This document shows positions 1-8,773 of a DNA stretch of 41,031 bases, piece after piece. The stretch spans positions 1 through 41,031 of the forward strand of contig JAKVCA010000042.1 of the NCBI GenBank assembly GCA_022448315.1. The letters run 5' to 3'. Position 1 is the first letter of the stretch; each line of letters begins with the position of its first letter. The translations under genes were made by a program, and so were the position numbers. Origin of the DNA: Pirellulaceae bacterium. Its GTDB lineage: Bacteria; Planctomycetota; Planctomycetia; Pirellulales; Pirellulaceae. The notes beneath the pieces are model-generated. The model was not told the origin of the DNA and ran no database searches. It was given only the letters and a program-made list of their open reading frames with translations.

Positions 1-2
1 CC

Positions 3-980
3 CAGCAAAAATGCTTTGAGGTGGGAGTGACGACGTTCGTCGACGCTGGCGTTTCGCCAGCAATTGCCCGTCATTATCTGCAGATGGCTGAGCGGGGGAA
101 GCTCCAGCTTCCGATCTGGCTCATGCTGCGAGATTCGAATGCGGTTTTGGAAACCGAGATTCCCCGGCTTAAGACGGAGTTTCCAAAAACCTCGAGCCGT
201 CTGATTCTTGGTGGGGTCAAACAGATGCTGGATGGTGCACTTGGGTCTCATGGGGCATGGCTCCTTGAGCCTTACAAGGATCTGCCAGAAAGCCAAGGAC
301 TTGTCGTGACTTCGTTGGATGTGATTCAGCAGACGGCGGAACTTTGTTATCGGAACGAACTCCAACTGTGCGTGCACGCCATCGGTGATCGGGCGAATCG
401 TGAGGTCCTCAATTTGTTTGAGCCTTTCGCGCGTCGGGCACGATCCGACGGCCTTGATCTCCGGTGGAGGATTGAGCACGCTCAGCATCTTTCAGATTCG
501 GACATCCCTCGGTTCGCAGAACTTGGTGTCATTGCGAGTATGCAATCGATCCACGCCACCAGCGACGGTCCGTTTGTTGAGGAACGCATTGGGACGACTC
601 GTGCTCGGAAGGGAGCCTACGCCTGGCAAGAGTTGTTGAGGCAGGGCGCAGTCATTGTTAACGGCTCCGATACTCCCGTTGAGCCAATCGAGCCCATTTT
701 GGGCTTGGCATCGGCCGTGACGCGAAAATGCCGCGATGGGCGGACGTTCTTTCCAGAGCAGGCAATGACGAGACGCCAGGCGCTCCGGAGTTACACGTGC
801 GACGCGGCCTACGCTCTGCGACTCGAAAATCAAGTGGGCCGGCTTGAAGTGGGGAAGATTGCAGATCTTGTTGTGCTTTCGGAAGACTTCATGAAATGCG
901 ATCAAGCAGCGCTCGATGCCATTCAGGTGGACTTGACGGTCATTGGCGGTCGCGTCGTTTTCCAGCGAGAACGGGAGTAA
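3..980 (+). CDS. YtcJ-like amidohydrolase (5' end outside window)
   Basis: The reading frame is already open at the first base, so the gene begins upstream; the GTG at 21 is probably internal. The protein matches the amidohydrolase_3 / YtcJ family of metal-dependent hydrolases. Visible family blocks, in order, are GVTTFVDAG near the start, VKQMLDGALGSHGAWL, a metal-site CVHAIGDRA, RIEHAQ, and NGSDTPVEP towards the C-terminus, followed by the usual closing GKIADLVVL segment. The N-terminal metal-binding HxH expected in the complete protein lies outside the window. These enzymes hydrolyse C-N bonds in small amide or cyclic compounds, but the substrate cannot be read from sequence. FwdA/FhcA, which would suit the ftr gene nearby, is also an amidohydrolase, but these blocks fit YtcJ better. 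The next gene is 255 bases downstream behind its own putative promoter. Confidence 0.85.
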   Translation, partial: QQKCFEVGVTTFVDAGVSPAIARHYLQMAERGKLQLPIWLMLRDSNAVLETEIPRLKTEFPKTSSRLILGGVKQMLDGALGSHGAWLLEPYKDLPESQGLVVTSLDVIQQTAELCYRNELQLCVHAIGDRANREVLNLFEPFARRARSDGLDLRWRIEHAQHLSDSDIPRFAELGVIASMQSIHATSDGPFVEERIGTTRARKGAYAWQELLRQGAVIVNGSDTPVEPIEPILGLASAVTRKCRDGRTFFPEQAMTRRQALRSYTCDAAYALRLENQVGRLEVGKIADLVVLSEDFMKCDQAALDAIQVDLTVIGGRVVFQRERE

Positions 981-1001
981 TCGTCGGCTGATTCCGAGCG
1001 A

Positions 1002-1029
1002 TTGCCTGCACATCAATTTTTGATAGCAT
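1002..1029 (+). promoter_or_regulatory. putative sigma-70 promoter of the 6S-like RNA
   Basis: TTGCCT at 1002-1007 and TAGCAT at 1024-1029 are separated by 16 bases. This places the expected transcription start at about 1034-1036, within a few bases of where the predicted terminal helix of the downstream RNA begins (1032). Both boxes match consensus at about four of six positions. The agreement with the independently found RNA end is the main support. Confidence 0.4.
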
Positions 1030-1031
1030 GG

Positions 1032-1215
1032 TGAGCCGTGGAACATTACCGCCCATTGGCAATTCAATTCGAAGGATTCAGAGCTTTACGGAGCCTCTGT
1101 ACGGGCTATACCCCGCGCGGGGAATCGGGATACTGAGGGGCGAGAGCCAGATTGAGCTGCAGACTCAACTCCGGTTCGGATGCCATTATTCGGGAATCCA
1201 GCTCCATGACGCTCA
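1032..1215 (+). ncRNA. ssrS: candidate 6S RNA upstream of the 5-FCL gene
   Basis: This non-coding stretch of about 184 bases folds as one long irregular hairpin. The terminal helix pairs TGAGC (1032-1036) with GCTCA (1211-1215) and CGTGGA (1037-1042) with TCCATG (1203-1208). Next, TGGC (1057-1060) pairs with GCCA (1182-1185) and ATTCGAA (1067-1073) with TTCGGAT (1175-1181). The apical arm pairs CCTCTGTA (1094-1101) with TACTGAGG (1131-1138). Between the arms is an open central region whose 3' side holds a small hairpin, TTGAG (1152-1156) with CTCAA (1164-1168). 6S RNA, which sequesters the sigma-70 RNA polymerase holoenzyme, has this length and shape and is commonly encoded just before the 5-formyltetrahydrofolate cyclo-ligase gene, as in E. 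coli ssrS-ygfA. That gene follows here 20 bases later. The fold was done by hand, without a covariance search. Confidence 0.65.
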
Positions 1216-1235
1216 AGGTTGGAGAGAATAAAAGT

Positions 1236-1853
1236 ATGACGTCAGACAACACGGTTGATCGCGCGGCATTGAAGCAGCAGATTCGTGAACAATCTCATGA
1301 GAATCGGCGTGCTCAAGAAGATAAAGACGAGATCAGTCGCGAGATCATGTCCCGCTTCATGGCGCTACCCGAATATCAGAGCGCCGAGACGGTCATGTTT
1401 TACATCGATGTCCGAGCCGAGGTCCGAACGCGACATGACTTGCAGGCAGCATTGGATAGTGGCAAAAAGATCGTGGTGCCTTACTGTGTCGACGGCGAAT
1501 TGGAGTTGTTTCATCTGGAAGCGATGGAAGAACTCGAGATCGGAATGTACAAGATTCTTGAACCCAAAGCCGAACTTCGGGACGTCGAATCGAAAAATGT
1601 TCCGGTCAAGGAACTCGATTTGATTCAGGTTCCAGGAGTCGCCTTCGACTCGATGGGGGGCCGAACCGGGCACGGGAAAGGTTACTACGACAAATTGCTT
1701 GAGCACGCCCGTTTGGAAACGCCTCTGGTCGCGGTCGCCTTCGATTGCCAGATCTTCCCGGAAATCCCCATGGAAGATCATGACATCTACATGGACAAGG
1801 TGGTGACCCAGTCCGAAGTCTATCAGGGCAAGGGCAGGGGGGCCCAAGGATGA
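1236..1853 (+). CDS. 5-formyltetrahydrofolate cyclo-ligase
   Basis: This cytoplasmic enzyme converts 5-formyltetrahydrofolate to 5,10-methenyltetrahydrofolate using ATP, which recycles an inhibitory folate. The 205-residue product has the family layout: an N-terminal basic helix with LKQQIREQ, a central FYIDVRAEVRT strand region, and the C-terminal signature DSMGGRTGHGKGYYDKLL that binds ATP and folate, followed by VAVAFDCQ. I chose the ATG at 1236 because GGAGAG lies 9 bases upstream; longer in-frame starts (1206, 1152) would run into the putative 6S RNA. The stop overlaps the ATG of ftr by four bases, so the two are probably translationally coupled. The pairing raises the possibility that it also serves the methanopterin branch, which is inference only. 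Confidence 0.93.
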   Translation: MTSDNTVDRAALKQQIREQSHENRRAQEDKDEISREIMSRFMALPEYQSAETVMFYIDVRAEVRTRHDLQAALDSGKKIVVPYCVDGELELFHLEAMEELEIGMYKILEPKAELRDVESKNVPVKELDLIQVPGVAFDSMGGRTGHGKGYYDKLLEHARLETPLVAVAFDCQIFPEIPMEDHDIYMDKVVTQSEVYQGKGRGAQG

Positions 1854-2791
1854 GTCATCGAGCCGTCGTTGATGATACCTACGCTGAAGGTTTTCGCAGT
1901 ATCTTTGGCGAAATCTTGATCACAGCCCGCGATCGAAAATGGCTCGATCATGCCTGCGCAGCGGCGACAGGGCACGCATCGAGTACGATCATGTGCGACT
2001 GCGAGGCCGGGATTGATCGATATGTCGGGCCTGGTGGCGATGAATCTTTTGCAACGCCCGACGGGCGACCCGGTGCGATCGTCCAGTTTCACGTACCGAG
2101 GTTTCGCAAGGACCGCCGCGAAGCGCTCGAGCGGGCCATGATGCAAAGAATCAGCATGAATGTGTTGACTTGCCCGACGACGCGGTGCTTCAACCAGATT
2201 GACAGTGAAGACTATTTCAAACTGGGACGCAAGATTGCCTTTTTTGGAGATGGCCATCAAAAGAGGGTCGAGCGATTTGGACGGAAGATGTGGTGGATCC
2301 CCACCATGGGCGGTGAGTTTCTGCTGGATCGTCGATACGGTTTTCAGGACGGCATCATGGGGGGAAACCTTTGGTTTTTGGGAGAGACCGAGGATTCCGC
2401 GATTGAGGCCGCGGAGAAGGCGGCTCAAGCCTGTCTAACCTCGCCAGGGACCATCTGCACGTTCCCCGGAGGGGTCGCTTCAAGTGCCAGCAAGGCGGGA
2501 AGCCGGTACTCGTTCCTGTTTGCCAGTACCTACGAAAAGTTTTGCCCCATGCTGCGAGATGAACTGGGGAGTGATTCGGGAGTGCCCGAAGGTATCTCTT
2601 CGATCATGGAGATCATCATCAATGGACGTGATCTCGAAACGGTTGCCGAGGCCACCTACAACGCGATCGAAGCGGCCGCGGAGATACCCGGTTTGCGAAC
2701 GATTTCTGCCGGTAATTACAACGGCCGACTCGGGAAGAGCTTCATTTATTTGAAACCTGAGCGGGCGGCCGAGTTGGCAAAAAATGCTTAA
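1850..2791 (+). CDS. ftr: formylmethanofuran--tetrahydromethanopterin N-formyltransferase
   Basis: Ftr moves a formyl group between methanofuran (or a bacterial analogue) and N5 of tetrahydromethanopterin, a step of the C1 oxidation pathway used for formaldehyde or formate handling in methylotrophic bacteria, planctomycetes and methanogens. The 313-residue product has about the family length. Recognisable blocks include the N-terminal DDTYAEGF, GRPGAIVQFH, CPTTRCFN, the MWWIPTMGGEF region, TFPGGVASSASKAGSRY and a C-terminal ISAGNYNGRLGKSF. It is cytoplasmic, with no signal peptide. The ATG overlaps the stop of the cyclo-ligase gene by four bases, and a G-rich stretch lies just before it. No other gene of the methanopterin pathway (fhcABC, mch, mtdB, fae) is visible in the window. 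Confidence 0.95.
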   Translation: MSHRAVVDDTYAEGFRSIFGEILITARDRKWLDHACAAATGHASSTIMCDCEAGIDRYVGPGGDESFATPDGRPGAIVQFHVPRFRKDRREALERAMMQRISMNVLTCPTTRCFNQIDSEDYFKLGRKIAFFGDGHQKRVERFGRKMWWIPTMGGEFLLDRRYGFQDGIMGGNLWFLGETEDSAIEAAEKAAQACLTSPGTICTFPGGVASSASKAGSRYSFLFASTYEKFCPMLRDELGSDSGVPEGISSIMEIIINGRDLETVAEATYNAIEAAAEIPGLRTISAGNYNGRLGKSFIYLKPERAAELAKNA

Positions 2792-2861
2792 GACGGGAAA
2801 CTCGGAGGGTGACTCACCCCGTTGTCTCCGATTCCGGGCAAGCCCAAAGGGAGAAACGCGG

Positions 2862-5195
2862 ATGTTCCGTGATGCTTTCGCGGTGGTTTGCCGTTGGGTT
2901 CTTGCCCTTCTGAGTCACGGATGTTTGAACGAACGTGCCAGCTTTCGACCGCTCTTCATGGCCTGCATCTTCGGAGGTCTCGCGTCCATCACCATCGGCC
3001 GCGTTTGTGGTGAAGATGAAGAGGTTATCGTTGAGTCCGGCGATTCTTCGCTTCTGAGCCGAGCTCAGGAGCTCTTTGAAAACCAGCAGTATGACGCAGC
3101 GCTCGACCTTCTGATACCGCTTCTGCAATTTGAGGATCGTCGACCCATTCTGACACAGAGGTATGAATCGCAGGATACCGGCGGTGAGTACCGTCTCTAT
3201 TGGCCGACCGGAAAATATGTTCAGGCTAGATTTGCGAACTGGGCAGAACGGAATCCCGCCATCCTTGAGCGTTATCGCAAGAGGAGCGACTCCGCCTTGA
3301 CGAGATTCTCGCCATCTTGGAGTGAGCTGTCTTTGACCGACCAAAGCCAGATCGCGGATCGCTATCGTTTGAATTCGGCAATCGACGGTCAAACATTGCA
3401 GCTCGGGATTCGACTATGGGAACTCGGCCGGAGACAACAGGCCCGCCAACGGTGGCTTTCATTGATCCCACAAGCTTGGGCCGCCGTACGGACGGCGAAA
3501 CCCGTTCAGCCCCTGACTCAAGCGCTCGAACTTCAACGTCTGCGAATTCCGATCGACTCCGATGTTGAACGGAATGCAGAAGTGGCGGGAAAAGCCTTGG
3601 CCTACTTGGCCATGACTTCACTTGTCGAATCTGATTTGGGGAGGGCAGGCCGCGAGTTGGAGTTGCTTCGACAACAGTACCCGACAACTCGATTGAACGT
3701 ACTGGGACGGGACTTCAATGCGGTTGATTGGTTGACGCAGTCGATTCGCGATGCCGAAACGGAAAAAGGGGCCGGTTCAGAATCTCCTGAAGCTGCGCCG
3801 AATGAAGCGACGTCATTGGTCCTCGATTGGCGGGTCGACCTTTCGGTGGACTGGAGAGAGGACGACGATCATTGGTCGAAGATTTATCCCTCGTTTCGAG
3901 AGTTTCTGGCAAACCGACCGCGCGTTGATCCGTCGTGGCGTGACGGGCAGGTCTTCTGGTCCGAAGGGGATCGCGTTCGGATGCTGTGGTCAGATACAGG
4001 CCGACCTCGGTTTCCCGCCGGCCCGGATTGGGATGACGACCCGACGCGGCGTGGGACCATTTGGGAAGAGACTCGATCCGTGCGAAGTCCCTCGGATGGT
4101 CGTTCCGTTGTCGGAATCGAGGACTATTCGGCGGACCTGAGTCAGTATTTCGCCATGGCGCGAGTGGGGGATCCTCGTTCGATCCAGCGGATGGAGGTGC
4201 CACGAAACAGAAGCCAATTGGCTGCGTTTGACTTGCAACGTGAAGGCAGCCTGCTGGCAGGTTTTCCTTTGCAGAATCCGTTGGCGGGTGTCGAATTCGA
4301 GGGTAACCCTGTTTGTGATGGGGAACGACTTTTTGTTTTGAAGCGATCCAGCCAACCTGACAGTCAGCAGAGTCGCCTGACGTTGGTCTGCTATTTGCTT
4401 CCCGCTGTCCAAGCTTCCAACAACTTGGAACCCCTTTGGGAAACTGTGCTGTGTGAAGCGTCTTCTTTGAGTGGGGGGCAGTACCACGAGATTTCACACC
4501 CGAGACTGATCCCTGACGGCGAGAATCTTATCGTTCTGACAAACCTCGGGGCCGTGGTGAGCGTTGATACGGGAAGGGGGGCGATCAACTGGATGATTGC
4601 CTACCCGAGAGACCTGTCGCTGGCCAATCGTAAAACGCTGCCTGTGCACTGGTTGAGGTCTGGAAAAGGGGCGATTCGTCAGGGGCAGAGTTTGTGGGTT
4701 CTTCCCGCCGATACTTCTGATTTGCTTTGTCTGGATTCCATCAGTGGCGAGTTGGTATGGAGATGCTCGCTCCCTGATTGTCTGGATCTGATTGATGTGG
4801 GGGATCGGTGGATCGTCTTGTCCGGGATCGGCTTGACTTGGGTCGATCGTAGTATGGGGTCGATTGATTGTCGTTGGCCACAGCAGCGATGGCCATTGGA
4901 TCCTGATTTGCGCGGGCCGACCGGGGCAGGGGGACGGGCGACCGTGGAGGGAGATTGGCTTTACTGGGCTAGAGGCAATGATTTGTGGATCCTTGAACGA
5001 ACGCTCAAAGAGACCCGCGTACCCGGTGGGAATTCATGGTGGCAACCTCATGTCGCTCGCCAATTTTCTTTGAGCGACCGCGGGGTGTTTGCGGGCGACT
5101 TGAGAATGCGTTATCCACGCTTGTGGGTTGTAGGGATTGAAGGCATTGCAGGGTTGAGATTTGAGACGTCAACGGGAGTCTCAGCCTCAGAATAG
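2862..5195 (+). CDS. exported TPR / PQQ-propeller-like protein
   Basis: A 777-residue protein starting at the ATG at 2862, chosen because AAAGGGAGA sits 7 bases upstream; an in-frame ATG at 2784 overlaps the end of ftr and has no such site. A hydrophobic segment at about residues 30-50 before VCGEDEE looks like a late signal peptide or membrane anchor. A short TPR-like helix pair follows ([19 protein letters not shown]), then a helical region. The C-terminal half carries repeats of the PQQ-like beta-propeller type, such as [16 protein letters not shown] and [15 protein letters not shown]. Proteins of this form are common in planctomycetes and resemble BamB-like scaffolds. No catalytic site was recognised and the function is unknown. 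Confidence 0.8.
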   Translation: MFRDAFAVVCRWVLALLSHGCLNERASFRPLFMACIFGGLASITIGRVCGEDEEVIVESGDSSLLSRAQELFENQQYDAALDLLIPLLQFEDRRPILTQRYESQDTGGEYRLYWPTGKYVQARFANWAERNPAILERYRKRSDSALTRFSPSWSELSLTDQSQIADRYRLNSAIDGQTLQLGIRLWELGRRQQARQRWLSLIPQAWAAVRTAKPVQPLTQALELQRLRIPIDSDVERNAEVAGKALAYLAMTSLVESDLGRAGRELELLRQQYPTTRLNVLGRDFNAVDWLTQSIRDAETEKGAGSESPEAAPNEATSLVLDWRVDLSVDWREDDDHWSKIYPSFREFLANRPRVDPSWRDGQVFWSEGDRVRMLWSDTGRPRFPAGPDWDDDPTRRGTIWEETRSVRSPSDGRSVVGIEDYSADLSQYFAMARVGDPRSIQRMEVPRNRSQLAAFDLQREGSLLAGFPLQNPLAGVEFEGNPVCDGERLFVLKRSSQPDSQQSRLTLVCYLLPAVQASNNLEPLWETVLCEASSLSGGQYHEISHPRLIPDGENLIVLTNLGAVVSVDTGRGAINWMIAYPRDLSLANRKTLPVHWLRSGKGAIRQGQSLWVLPADTSDLLCLDSISGELVWRCSLPDCLDLIDVGDRWIVLSGIGLTWVDRSMGSIDCRWPQQRWPLDPDLRGPTGAGGRATVEGDWLYWARGNDLWILERTLKETRVPGGNSWWQPHVARQFSLSDRGVFAGDLRMRYPRLWVVGIEGIAGLRFETSTGVSASE

Positions 5196-5202
5196 AGTTT
5201 CA

Positions 5203-5236
5203 TTGCCGCTGCACAGGGGCACGAGTATCCTATACT
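5203..5236 (+). promoter_or_regulatory. possible promoter of the DUF1559 gene
   Basis: TTGCCG at 5203-5208 is followed after 17 bases by TATCCT (5226-5231), and immediately by an overlapping TATACT (5231-5236). It lies between the end of the propeller gene and the ATG at 5294. The match is weak to moderate. Confidence 0.3.
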
Positions 5237-5293
5237 TGCGGATCAGCATTCTTGGCCCCCGTCTTTTCGATCGACTCCGAGAGTCTCAATCCT

Positions 5294-6223
5294 ATGCTTC
5301 CTGAATTTAAATGCCGAGTTCGAAATGTGAAACGCAAGGCGTTCACGTTGGTGGAACTGCTGGTCGTGATTGCGATCATTGGGATTTTGATTGGCTTGCT
5401 TTTACCGGCCGTTCAAATGGCGCGTGAGGCGGGCCGCCGAATCAAATGTGCCAACAATCTGAAGCAGATTGGTCTCGCTTCCCACATGTTTCACGACACG
5501 CAAGGTTATCTTCCCACGGCTCGTCCCCGCGATGCATTCCTGACGTGGCCCGTCTTTCTGATGCCTTATATCGAACAGAATTCGCTCTACGAAAAGTTTG
5601 ACGTGATGCGACCCTACCGGGTGCAACCGATCGAAGCATTGCAGACAACGATTCCCATCTACTTTTGTCCCTCACGCAGATTACCCATGCTGGCAAGGTA
5701 TGAAACCCGTCGAGGGTTTCCGAACGGAGCGTTGGGTGACTACGCCGGGAACGCGGGGAACAATCGATTCTGGTCTGAGTTCTACGGGAATGCGAACGGG
5801 GTGATCAATTCTGGCGATCGAAGGGTCATCAAGGTTGAAAACGGGCGGATCAATACGCTTCGAGGCCGGTATCAATTCTCCAATATCATTGACGGTCTGA
5901 GTAACACGATTTTCTTTGGTGAAAAAGCGCTCAACGAACGGCATCTTGGAAAACCTGGAGGCTGGGGAGATGGGTCTTTCTACAACGGTGATGAACCCGC
6001 CACGGTCATGCGCATGGGCGGTCGGCTTTTTCCCATAGCAAAAACCCTTTATTTCCCGGCGCCGGGACCGGGGACCATTCCCGTATTCGGAAGTTCCCAC
6101 CCCACGGTTTGCCTTTTTGTTCTGGGCGATGGGAGCGTCCATAACATAAGCAAAACCATTGATCCGGTGACTTACGGTTACCTTTGCTCACGAAATGATC
6201 GACAACTCGTCTCCCTCGATTGA
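5294..6223 (+). CDS. DUF1559 protein with pseudopilin-type N-terminus
   Basis: The 309-residue product has a short basic leader, then [20 protein letters not shown], the prepilin-type cleavage and methylation motif. The conserved [14 protein letters not shown] and [17 protein letters not shown] follow, as in the planctomycete family DUF1559 (SBP_bac_10 in older naming). Family landmarks further on are [27 protein letters not shown] and a C-terminal [14 protein letters not shown]. It is expected to be processed by a prepilin peptidase and held in the envelope by its hydrophobic helix. Planctomycete genomes carry many copies and their roles are unknown. I chose the ATG at 5294 over an upstream TTG at 5252 because CCGAGAG lies about 9 bases before it. 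No pilus genes flank it. Confidence 0.9.
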   Translation: MLPEFKCRVRNVKRKAFTLVELLVVIAIIGILIGLLLPAVQMAREAGRRIKCANNLKQIGLASHMFHDTQGYLPTARPRDAFLTWPVFLMPYIEQNSLYEKFDVMRPYRVQPIEALQTTIPIYFCPSRRLPMLARYETRRGFPNGALGDYAGNAGNNRFWSEFYGNANGVINSGDRRVIKVENGRINTLRGRYQFSNIIDGLSNTIFFGEKALNERHLGKPGGWGDGSFYNGDEPATVMRMGGRLFPIAKTLYFPAPGPGTIPVFGSSHPTVCLFVLGDGSVHNISKTIDPVTYGYLCSRNDRQLVSLD

Positions 6224-6338
6224 ATGTGAGTCAGGAAACTCGCGGTCCTCATTGACTCCACCAGACACGTGCTTTCGAACGTCCTAGGAGCGGGAGTGTT
6301 CCTGCCACGGGATCCAAAGTCGACGCTAGAGTAGGTTT

Positions 6339-7703
6339 ATGAAGCTTGGGAACGTTTTCTATGTCGGTCAGGAAAACGAAATCGGGCATCATGCTGCGCC
6401 GTTAATCAATCTTCGAGACGTGAAACAGGAGCCCGTTTCGGGGGTGTTGCAGCAAGCTCGTCCCGGAGATCTCGCGATTTTCTTCAGCGAGCATTTTCAC
6501 GAGACGCGGTCGGCGATCCGGCAACTTCAGGAATCGAACGTGGCCACCCTCTACGCCATCGACGGCATTCTTGAGTGGCGAAATGCCTGGGTCAATTCAG
6601 CGGACGAGCCCGCCTGCCCATGGACCATGAGGCCCGTGCTTTGCCATAAGGTCGCGTGCATGGGGCCCGCTCAATATCGCGTCCTCCGGAATTGGGGAAA
6701 CCAGAGGCGACTCGAGATGGTTGGGCTCCCTCGATTGGATTCGTGGATCGATGATCGCCCGAGTTTGTCCGCTGCGGTCGATCGATGGAGGGCACGCCAA
6801 TCGAATCGAGTACTCGTGATGACCGCGAAATGTCCCGGGTTCACTCCATACCAAAAGGCGACCACGGTCAAGTCGCTGTCTGATTTGAAAAACTACTTTG
6901 ACGGTGTGGCGGGAACTGACGCGAGTTTTCAGGTCACGTGGCGTCTGACCGAGGGACTGGCAGATGAAATTGGCGTGGAAAATCGAATGACGGGAATTCA
7001 GGGGGAGGAACTTCGATCCCAGATCCAAGCGGCTGATTTTGTGGTGACCACACCCTCGACGGCGATGGTTGAGTCGATGCTCGAAGGCCGCCCTGTGGTG
7101 ATGCTTGATTATCACCGCATGCCGCATTTGACCGAAGCGGCCTGGAAAATTCAGAGTCCTGAGGATATCACACAGTGTTTTGACAAATTGACCGATGCGA
7201 CCCAAGAGGGAGAGGCGGATTATGCGCGTCGCATGGTGTGGCAAGAGACACTCTTGGAAGACACACTCGATTGCGTGCCCAACGCCACCCAAAGACTCAA
7301 TACACTTGTCGACCGCATGCTGATCGAGGCCCACGTCGCCACGCAGGAAAAACGGCCACTCGACTTCAGTAAGCCGCTGCTCACGCGGGAGGACCGGCAG
7401 ACGCCCCTCGTTAATCGGTCAGTCGATTTCAGCTTGCTCTATCCTGGCGCACCCGAGTTCGCTGAATGTGATCCGTTAGTGCTTCAACAGCAAACCGCCG
7501 AGCTGCGCAGGCACAATCAACAATTGGAATTGCAGATCGCACAACTGCAAGAAGAACTGAGTGAAGCTCACGGAATTTTTGAACAGATCCATCGTCACCC
7601 GATCGCCGGACCGGTCGTCCGGAGTCGACAGAAAATGTTGGACTGGTGGCATGCCATTCGTCAAAAGAGTGCGTCCCAGGAATCGGAGCGCGCCACGTCA
7701 TGA
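6339..7703 (+). CDS. GT-B-like putative glycosyltransferase with coiled-coil tail (paralogue of 31356-32900)
   Basis: A 454-residue soluble protein. The nearest general resemblance is to GT-B-fold enzymes of the glycerophosphotransferase / 2-epimerase kind, but I do not recognise a named family. Blocks shared with the second copy in this window are DGILEWRN (75-82), KVACMGPAQYRVLRNWGN, VGLPRLD (128-134), RVLVMTAKCPGFTP, TWRLT, and TPSTAMVE (238-245) followed by VVMLDYH. The last looks like the nucleotide-sugar side of a GT-B site. After about residue 385 there is a heptad-like coiled coil (LRRHNQQLELQIAQLQEEL). It opens a tight operon: its TGA overlaps the ATG of the GT8 gene. A role in transferring a sugar or polyol phosphate to a surface glycan is inferred from fold and neighbours. 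Confidence 0.75.
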   Translation: MKLGNVFYVGQENEIGHHAAPLINLRDVKQEPVSGVLQQARPGDLAIFFSEHFHETRSAIRQLQESNVATLYAIDGILEWRNAWVNSADEPACPWTMRPVLCHKVACMGPAQYRVLRNWGNQRRLEMVGLPRLDSWIDDRPSLSAAVDRWRARQSNRVLVMTAKCPGFTPYQKATTVKSLSDLKNYFDGVAGTDASFQVTWRLTEGLADEIGVENRMTGIQGEELRSQIQAADFVVTTPSTAMVESMLEGRPVVMLDYHRMPHLTEAAWKIQSPEDITQCFDKLTDATQEGEADYARRMVWQETLLEDTLDCVPNATQRLNTLVDRMLIEAHVATQEKRPLDFSKPLLTREDRQTPLVNRSVDFSLLYPGAPEFAECDPLVLQQQTAELRRHNQQLELQIAQLQEELSEAHGIFEQIHRHPIAGPVVRSRQKMLDWWHAIRQKSASQESERATS

Positions 7704-8773
7704 CGATGCCAATTCCTAGAACCACAAAGTCAGAGATCGATCACGGGGTGACCGAGCACTCGACCGTGCATGTGGCCTGTTGCGTCGACGACGAATACGT
7801 GAAAGGCGCTGCGGTGACGTTGGTCTCAGCGGCACGTAATCTGGGAGAGCGACGCACACTCCACGTGGAGTTGGTGGATGGTGGCATCTCGGAGGTGGGG
7901 TTTGAGAATTTGCAACGAACGTGCGAAGTTGCAGGCGTCAGGCTTCGGCGACATCGGCTCGATCTGAAACGCTTGAACCAACTTCCTGTCTCGCATCATA
8001 TCTCTCACGCCGCCTATATCCGACTGCTTCTGGCCGAAGTCCTTCCCAAGGATCTTGACCGGGTCCTCTACCTGGATGGCGATCTACTCGTCCTTGACGA
8101 CATCGGGCGTCTGTACGATGAATCGTTAGAGGGTCATTGGGCCGCGGCTGTGCCTGATATTGCTTGCCCCTATATCGATGCCACACGGGTGGTCCCCAAT
8201 CTTCGGCAGTGTGGTCCGTACATGGCAACGTATCGTCCCGTTTCCAACTATCGTGAACTTCGACTTCGGCCCGAGCAGCCCTACTTCAACAGTGGCGTGA
8301 TGCTCATCGATCTGGACCAATGGCGTCGTCAGGATCTCGCGTCCCAATTTCTTGGCTGCCTCGATGAACATGCCGAATCCGTCTGGTGTTGGGACCAGTA
8401 CGCCTTGAATGTCGTGCTGGCTGAGCGTTGGAAGGTGCTGCCCCTGCGTTGGAACTGCGGCGGCCATCTCTACGAGTACCATTCCTCGAATGCGACTCCT
8501 TTCCCGGAAGATGAATCGCGCACGGCTTTCACGCAACCAGCCATCGTTCATTTCACGACCAAAGATAAACCCTGGCATAGTGGTTACGAGCATCCACACC
8601 GTTCAACGTTTTACGAGTATCTGGATCAGACCGCGTGGGAGGGATGGCGGCCGACTGCCGATCGAAAACGCTTGGCCTCGTGGTGGTCATCTCAATGTGA
8701 GGGTTTCCAGAAACAGGCGATCATCTCGTTTCGGAAATGGCAACTTCGGCTTGGTTGGGAGTCACCATCATGA
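7700..8773 (+). CDS. GT8 family glycosyltransferase
   Basis: A 357-residue GT-A-fold retaining glycosyltransferase of the LPS galactosyl/glucosyltransferase type (RfaJ/GspA-like). Seen in order: the N-terminal VHVACCVDDEYVKGAAV, acceptor-region HISHAAYIRLLLAEVLP, the metal-binding DGD in LYLDGDLLVLDDI (126-128), YFNSGVMLIDLDQW (from 194), the WDQYALNVVL segment, and the late HFTTKDKPWHSG motif, whose histidine typically completes the metal site. All expected catalytic landmarks are present. The ATG at 7700 overlaps the preceding stop (ATGA), which is why a longer in-frame start at 7646 is rejected. The stop likewise overlaps the next ATG. It probably adds a hexose to a surface glycan; donor and acceptor are unknown. 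Confidence 0.92.
   Translation: MTMPIPRTTKSEIDHGVTEHSTVHVACCVDDEYVKGAAVTLVSAARNLGERRTLHVELVDGGISEVGFENLQRTCEVAGVRLRRHRLDLKRLNQLPVSHHISHAAYIRLLLAEVLPKDLDRVLYLDGDLLVLDDIGRLYDESLEGHWAAAVPDIACPYIDATRVVPNLRQCGPYMATYRPVSNYRELRLRPEQPYFNSGVMLIDLDQWRRQDLASQFLGCLDEHAESVWCWDQYALNVVLAERWKVLPLRWNCGGHLYEYHSSNATPFPEDESRTAFTQPAIVHFTTKDKPWHSGYEHPHRSTFYEYLDQTAWEGWRPTADRKRLASWWSSQCEGFQKQAIISFRKWQLRLGWESPS

Noticed and set aside
3-980. Possible FwdA/FhcA subunit that would extend the methanopterin cluster
   Set aside because: The HAIGDRA, RIEHAQ and GSDTPVEP blocks fit YtcJ-like amidohydrolases; formylmethanofuran dehydrogenase features were not seen.
5294-6223. Type IV pilin or type II secretion pseudopilin
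   Set aside because: Only the N-terminal helix is pilin-like; the rest is DUF1559, and no pilus or secretion genes are nearby.
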